Assembly (NCBI GenBank): GCA_964392615.1
Contig: CAYMRB010000264.1
Span: 1-14,178 of the forward strand
Source of the DNA: CAYMRB01 sp964392615
GTDB lineage: Bacteria > Planctomycetota > UBA8108
Length of the DNA stretch: 14,178 bases
Direction: 5' to 3'
This document shows positions 10,369 through 14,178 of the stretch, piece after piece (positions within the stretch are counted from its first letter, which is position 1; each line of letters opens with the position of its first letter). Below the pieces are notes generated by a model. It was given only the letters and a program-made list of their open reading frames with translations. It was not told the DNA's origin and searched no databases. The translations under genes were made by a program, and so were the position numbers.

Positions 10369-11799
10369 GTGAGCGAGACAGAGCACAACCCGACGGACCG
10401 CGCCGCGGCTCTGCGCGAGACGCTGATCTCGGTGCTGCTCCTCGACGAAGCGGACCGTCCGAGCCGGCTGCGTTCGTGTCTCGAGCGTGTTGCGCCCGAA
10501 GATGTCGCCGCTGTTCTCGGTGACTTCGACGACGACGAGAAGCTCGAGATCTTCCGCGCGCTGCCGAGCGACGAGGCGAAGGGCGTCGTCCTCGAGGAGA
10601 CCGACCAGCACAGCCGCCCGGAGGTGCTCGAGGGGCTCAGCGAGGAGGAGCGGCGCGAGGTCTTCGAAGAGATGCCCGTCGACGACCTCGTCGACCATCT
10701 CGAGGAGCTGCCGGAGGCGGAGCAAGAGCGGATCATCGCAGCGCTCGACAGCGAGGACGCGGAAGGGGTCCGCGAGCTGCAGCGCTACGAGCCCGACACC
10801 GCGGGCGGCATGATGACGACGGAGTTCGTCGCCGTGCCGTTCGCGGCGACGAGCGGGGCGGCTCTCGCGAAGATCCAGGGCAACCTCGACCTCGAGGTCA
10901 TCGCATACGTGTACGTCGTGCGGGCAGCGACGGGCAAGCTCGAGGGCATCGTGTCGATCCGCGAGCTCCTGCGAGCGCAGCCCGAGACGCCGGTCGCCGA
11001 GCTCATGGTCACCGACATCGTCCACGTCAACGTCGACACCGACCAGGAGGAGGTCGCGGCGGTCGCGGACAAGTACAACCTCTCGGTGATTCCGGTGACG
11101 GACGACCAGACGTGCATCCGTGGCATCGTCACGTTCGACGACGTAATCGATGCGCTCCAGGAGGAGCACAGTGAGGACATGTACCGGATGGCCGGTACGA
11201 CGGCGACGCACCCGTACTACGAGCCCCTCTTCCGCGGCGTCTCGAAGCGCCTGCCGTTCTTGCTGATGACGATGGTGTTCGGGCTCCTCGTGCTGCTGGT
11301 CCAGAGCCACTTCCGCGGGCACATGAACGTGTGGCTGTTCGCGATCGTCGCGCCGATGCTCCACCTGATCAACATGGTCTCCGGCAACGTGTCGATCGTC
11401 ACCTCGACGATCTTCGTGCGCGGCTACGCGACCGGCGAGATCAGCGCCGCGCGCGTCTGGAAAGCTGCCGCCCGCGAGCTCGCTGTCGGTCTGTCGCTGG
11501 CGTTGATCCTTTCCTTATTGCTCGGCCTCGCGCTGTCCTTCTTCTTCTACGCGCCGGAGATCGAACCGGACGCCACGGCGGGCCTGCGATTCGATACCCA
11601 GACCATCCTGGTCTGCGCCGGAGGGCTGTTCGTCTCGGTCCTCTGGGCCGCGATGGTCGGGGTGCTCGTGCCGAACGTCTGCCGCCTGACGCGGGTGATC
11701 GACCCGGCGATCGCGTCGGGGCCGTTCGTGACGAGCACGGTCGATATCTCGGCATCTGTCATCTTCCTCGCCTTCGTCGTGTTCTTTCTCGCGAGCTGA
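10369..11799 (+). CDS. mgtE: MgtE-family magnesium transporter with divergent pore motif
   Basis: 476 residues with full MgtE architecture. A cytosolic superhelical N domain (about 20-135) ends in the signature RYEPDTAGGMMTTEFVAV (139-156). A CBS pair (about 157-270) includes YVYVV (180-184), DTDQEEVA (223-230) and GIVTFDDVID (252-261). The membrane domain (about 290-476) has five predicted helices. Known family role: Mg2+ uptake channel gated by cytosolic Mg2+ binding to the N and CBS domains. The key helix-5 Asp appears conserved as Asp459 in GPFVTSTVDIS (451-461), matching Asp432 of Thermus MgtE, recalled from memory. However, the usual GTGGNxGxQSAT stretch reads NMVSGNVSIVTST (335-347), so ion selectivity may differ. 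The GTG start has GGAGG 6 nt upstream. It is transcribed divergently from rfbC. Confidence 0.93.
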   Translation: MSETEHNPTDRAAALRETLISVLLLDEADRPSRLRSCLERVAPEDVAAVLGDFDDDEKLEIFRALPSDEAKGVVLEETDQHSRPEVLEGLSEEERREVFEEMPVDDLVDHLEELPEAEQERIIAALDSEDAEGVRELQRYEPDTAGGMMTTEFVAVPFAATSGAALAKIQGNLDLEVIAYVYVVRAATGKLEGIVSIRELLRAQPETPVAELMVTDIVHVNVDTDQEEVAAVADKYNLSVIPVTDDQTCIRGIVTFDDVIDALQEEHSEDMYRMAGTTATHPYYEPLFRGVSKRLPFLLMTMVFGLLVLLVQSHFRGHMNVWLFAIVAPMLHLINMVSGNVSIVTSTIFVRGYATGEISAARVWKAAARELAVGLSLALILSLLLGLALSFFFYAPEIEPDATAGLRFDTQTILVCAGGLFVSVLWAAMVGVLVPNVCRLTRVIDPAIASGPFVTSTVDISASVIFLAFVVFFLAS

Positions 11800-11971
11800 G
11801 CGAGCCTGGCGATTAGCCAGATGACCGGGTTGTGGGCGATATGTGCCGATCGGGGCGATCGGCCGCGTGGTGTCCCGTGACGAAACGAGCCGGTAGAATC
11901 GGCTGCGGTAACCTGTCGTTGCCGAGGGTCAACTTCTCAGGGGACACTCTTGGTCTTCGGGCGCGATTGCG
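11800..11971 (+). promoter_or_regulatory. Intergenic region with a possible promoter for the coiled-coil gene
   Basis: TAGAAT at 11894-11899 matches five of six bases of a -10 box, 73 nt before the ATG at 11972, but no good -35 precedes it at normal spacing. A short hairpin CTGGC-GATTA-GCCAG (11806-11820) sits 6 nt after the mgtE stop, without a T-run, so it is not a confident terminator. No Shine-Dalgarno is obvious before ATG 11972. Confidence 0.25.
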
Positions 11972-13486
11972 ATGTCACGACGCGGATTTTGGCTTCTCCT
12001 CGTTCCGGCTGTCCTGGTGCCGATCGTCTACGCAGCTGCGCTGCGCAGGGATTTGCGCTCGGCCCACAACCGTCAGGCGACGGCCGCGGGTGCTCGCTCG
12101 AGCTCCCGGCTCGAGACGGAGAACGCAGGACTGGTGCGGCTGATCCAGGACACGAGGTCCGTAGAGGACCGGATCCTGAAGAAGCTCGGCGAGCTTGACG
12201 CGGCTCGCGCGAAGACGCTCTCCGGCCTGGAGCAGCGCCTCGGTGTGCGTCTCGAGGCGTTGGAAGGGCGGGTCGCGGGCGCGGAGGCCGCCAAGGGCTT
12301 GCCTCCGAGTGGCGTGACGACTCTCGACGAGCTGAAGGCCGCCCAGACGGCGTTGACCGGGCAGCTCGCCGCGGTCGCGAAGGTGCCGGCCGAGCTCGAA
12401 GCGCTGCGCGGCCAGTTGGTGGCGGTCGCGAAGCTCCAGACGGACCTGACCGCGGTGCAGACGAAGCTGGCGGCGCTGGAGACGCGGGCGCCGGCGATCC
12501 CGGCGGATCTGACGGCGAAGCTGGCGGCGCTCGAGGAGTTGCCCGCAGCCCTGGCGGCGGTGCAGACGAAGCTGGCGGCGCTGGAGGCGAAGGCGCCGGC
12601 GATCCCGGCGGACCTGACGGCGAAGCTGGCGGCGCTCGAGAAGCTGCCGGCCGACCTGGCGGCGGTACAGACGAAGCTGGCGGCGCTGGAGACGAAGGCG
12701 CCGGCGATCCCGGCGGACCTGACGGCGAAGCTGGCGGCGCTCGAGAAGCTGCCGGCGGACGTGGCGGCCGTGAAGACGGAGGTTGCCGCAGTCGCCAAGC
12801 TGCAGGCGGACCTGACGGCGGCGCAGACGAAGCTGGCGGCGATCGACAAGCTGACGGCTGATCTCGCCGCGACACGGACCGCGCTCGACGAGCTGACGAC
12901 GAAGGCTGCGGCGTTGGACGGTCTGGCGGCGCTCGGGGTCGAGGTCAAGAAGATCTCCGATGCCGTCAAGGCTCTCGACCTGAGGACCCAGGCGGGCGCG
13001 GCTTCGGTCGCGGCGCTCGGGGCCGAGATTCAGCAGGCGCGCGACGAGGCGAAGGCTGCCGACTCCGTCCGCGGCGGCGAGATCGCGGCCCTGCGCCGAG
13101 CGATCGACGGTCCCTCGAGACCGGTGGCAGGGGAGAGACCCAGCGGTCCCGTCGTCGCTGTCGTCGGTGCCGTGAATGCGGTCGAGCAAATGGTCGTCTT
13201 GAAGGTCTCGCGTCCGGCGGACGCCGTCGTCGGCGCGCGGGTCGAGCTCTGGCGGGGGACGCGACGCGTGGCCGTGCTGCGTCTCTTCAAGCCGCTCGGC
13301 GAGTACTTCGGCGCTCGCATCGAGTGGACCGCGCCGGGGGAGGTCGTGCAGACCGGTGACGAGGCGCATCTCGCCGGTGGCGCGACGGCCGGCGGCGGCA
13401 CGATCGGCGGTCCGGCCAAGACGCCGACCACGAGCAAGGATCTCTCCGGGCTCGGGTCAGAACGCGCCGTGCCGCCCCCTCCATAA
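11972..13486 (+). CDS. Membrane-anchored coiled-coil repeat protein with C-terminal beta domain
   Basis: 504 residues. MSRRGFWLLLVPAVLVPIVY gives a short basic N-terminus and one hydrophobic helix (about 6-24): a signal anchor or uncleaved signal. Residues about 30-380 are almost entirely Ala/Leu/Lys/Glu/Asp with heptad spacing, including three 35-residue tandem repeats (165-269). Residues about 390-470 change character: PVVAVVGAVNAVEQMVVLKV, then GARVELWRG, RLFKPLGEYFGARIEW and VQTGDEAHL. This resembles the small beta domain that ends many planctomycete coiled-coil proteins (pattern N..VVL.vg..dgv..G....yRG..v........ARI), though I cannot name a family. A low-complexity Gly/Thr/Pro tail ends in PPPP. 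An envelope-spanning spacer or scaffold is inferred. The start has no clear ribosome site, but its hydrophobic segment supports it. Confidence 0.85.
   Translation: MSRRGFWLLLVPAVLVPIVYAAALRRDLRSAHNRQATAAGARSSSRLETENAGLVRLIQDTRSVEDRILKKLGELDAARAKTLSGLEQRLGVRLEALEGRVAGAEAAKGLPPSGVTTLDELKAAQTALTGQLAAVAKVPAELEALRGQLVAVAKLQTDLTAVQTKLAALETRAPAIPADLTAKLAALEELPAALAAVQTKLAALEAKAPAIPADLTAKLAALEKLPADLAAVQTKLAALETKAPAIPADLTAKLAALEKLPADVAAVKTEVAAVAKLQADLTAAQTKLAAIDKLTADLAATRTALDELTTKAAALDGLAALGVEVKKISDAVKALDLRTQAGAASVAALGAEIQQARDEAKAADSVRGGEIAALRRAIDGPSRPVAGERPSGPVVAVVGAVNAVEQMVVLKVSRPADAVVGARVELWRGTRRVAVLRLFKPLGEYFGARIEWTAPGEVVQTGDEAHLAGGATAGGGTIGGPAKTPTTSKDLSGLGSERAVPPPP
12464..12778 (+). repeat. Three 105-bp in-frame tandem repeats
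   Basis: Copies occupy 12464-12568, 12569-12673 and 12674-12778, each encoding 35 residues that start KLAALE and contain APAIPADLTAKLAALE. They are nearly identical in DNA, differing mainly in the first unit (ETR, EELPAAL) and at the end of the third (DVAAVKT). High identity indicates recent duplication. Diverged versions of the same motif lie on both sides (QTALTGQLAAV before, QTKLAAIDKLTADL after). Confidence 0.95.
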
Positions 13487-13495
13487 AGTCGGCGG

Positions 13496-13528
13496 CTTGT
13501 CGGAAACTGTCGGGGCAGCCGCGACAAG
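13496..13528 (+). other. Stem-loop after the coiled-coil gene
   Basis: CTTGTCG (13496-13502) pairs perfectly with CGACAAG (13522-13528) around a 19-nt loop, 10 nt after the stop at 13486. There is no T-run, so it is at best a weak or Rho-assisted end signal. The rest of the gap to 13759 shows no gene and no clear promoter. Confidence 0.35.
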
Positions 13529-13759
13529 AGAGAGTGACAGTCGCGTTACCGGCGTTCGTGGCAGCGCGTAACTCGACCGACGACGGGGCGTTGAGCGCAC
13601 CGACGTCGCGGCTCCGGCGTCACTCCCGTGTGAGGTTTTGTCGCGTCCACGAGATTTCACCGGAACATCCACCGTTTCCGATCGTCTAACCGTACGTCAA
13701 TTAGGGGCGAGCGCCGGTGGCGGCGCCGCAGTGGGTCGAAGGCTTTGCGGGTCTCGAAC

Positions 13760-14178
13760 ATGGTCATGCACCTGACGTCGCTTCTCGAGGGAACTCTGAC
13801 ACGAACCGCAGACGGTGAGTCTGCGGGCCCGGTGGCCGCTGCTTCGGAGCAGGAGCTCCTGGAGACTGTCGACTGCGACGCGACCGTCGGCGAGTTCGAA
13901 GGCCGGCGTGACGTGCGGTTCGCCGTCGGCGATCGGATCGGCAAGTACGAGGTGCGCCGCATCCTCGGACAGGGAGGTCAGGCGCGCGCGTATCTCGCGT
14001 ACGATCCGGACCTCGCCCGATTGGTCGTCGTGAAGTTCTACTTCGCGGCCAACACGGACGCCGCGCGCGCCGAGGTCCTCAAGGAGGGGCGGGCGCTCGC
14101 CGCGATCCGCAGCTCCTTTGTCGCTCAGTGCTACGGCGCCGAGAACTACACGGATGCCGAGGATGTCGACGCCCCCCC
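13760..14178 (+). CDS. Ser/Thr protein kinase, N-terminal part (3' partial)
   Basis: The frame runs off the window after ~139 codons. From ATG 13760 (ATG 13766 and TTG 13745 are alternatives; none has a strong ribosome site) there is a ~58-residue acidic, low-complexity N-terminus. The kinase N-lobe follows: IGKYEVRRILGQGGQARAYL (60-79), with the glycine loop G70-Q-G-G-Q-A, then VVVKFY with the expected ATP-binding Lys92, then AEVLKEGRALAAI with a candidate helix-C Glu. This matches Hanks-type bacterial kinases of the planctomycete/PknB kind, which are cytosolic and phosphorylate Ser/Thr. The glycine-loop position after GQGGQ is Ala-Arg-Ala where Val is usual. The catalytic HRD and DFG motifs lie beyond the window, so activity cannot be judged. 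Confidence 0.88.
   Translation, partial: MVMHLTSLLEGTLTRTADGESAGPVAAASEQELLETVDCDATVGEFEGRRDVRFAVGDRIGKYEVRRILGQGGQARAYLAYDPDLARLVVVKFYFAANTDAARAEVLKEGRALAAIRSSFVAQCYGAENYTDAEDVDAP

Noticed and set aside
9921..10736. Upstream extension of the rfbC frame to 488 residues
   Set aside because: The added part is Ser/Arg-rich and runs antisense through the mgtE start region; RfbC homology begins only after residue 20 of the ATG 9920 version.
12464..12778. CRISPR-like array
   Set aside because: The 105-bp units are contiguous, in frame and lack spacers; they are coding repeats.
11937..12875. Pro/Ser/Ala-rich - strand frames opposite the coiled-coil gene
   Set aside because: They are antisense images of the GCG/CTG-rich repeats, with no start signals or motifs.

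Overview
This is a GC-rich bacterial window with strong G/C preference at third codon positions. The best clue to the organism is the first gene. It combines MopE-type metal-binding motifs, thrombospondin type 3 repeats and a C-terminal dockerin-like pair containing the phrase LSDAIYLLNFLFRGG, a combination I associate with large secreted proteins of Planctomycetota. A Hanks-type Ser/Thr kinase at the right edge fits that phylum, but placement rests on style alone, with no rRNA or marker gene.

Layout from left to right. (1) 1-1884 (+): 3' part of a secreted, very acidic, probably Ca2+-binding repeat protein, followed by a strong hairpin terminator at 1936-1970. (2) 1977-5852 (-): a single-chain 5-oxoprolinase with HyuA and HyuB halves fused, convergent with gene 1. 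(3) 5948-7330 (+): a membrane-anchored protein with one recognisable HEAT-like repeat and a suspect 3' end. It is divergent from the oxoprolinase and tail-to-tail with the next group. (4) 9920 down to 7258 (-): a compact three-gene unit, rfbC, rfbD (overlapping by ATGA) and a secreted DUF2330-type protein 36 nt further on. (5) 9921-10368: a 448-bp divergent control region with a long inverted repeat. (6) 10369-11799 (+): an MgtE-type Mg2+ transporter. (7) 11972-13486 (+): an anchored coiled-coil protein with three 105-bp tandem repeats and a C-terminal beta domain. (8) 13760 to the end (+): the N-terminus of a Ser/Thr protein kinase, cut by the window.

Functionally, rfbC and rfbD are the last two steps of dTDP-L-rhamnose synthesis (surface polysaccharide), and rfbA and rfbB are not in the window. 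The oxoprolinase recycles 5-oxoproline to glutamate and MgtE handles Mg2+. The remaining genes look like envelope or secreted proteins of unknown role. I see no mobile element, CRISPR array, tRNA, rRNA or phage module, and no clear multi-gene novel system. The items most worth a second look are the altered pore motif of the MgtE protein, the 15-bp inverted repeat upstream of it, the frame change at the end of the HEAT-like gene, and the heptad-preserving proline repeat in the coiled-coil protein.
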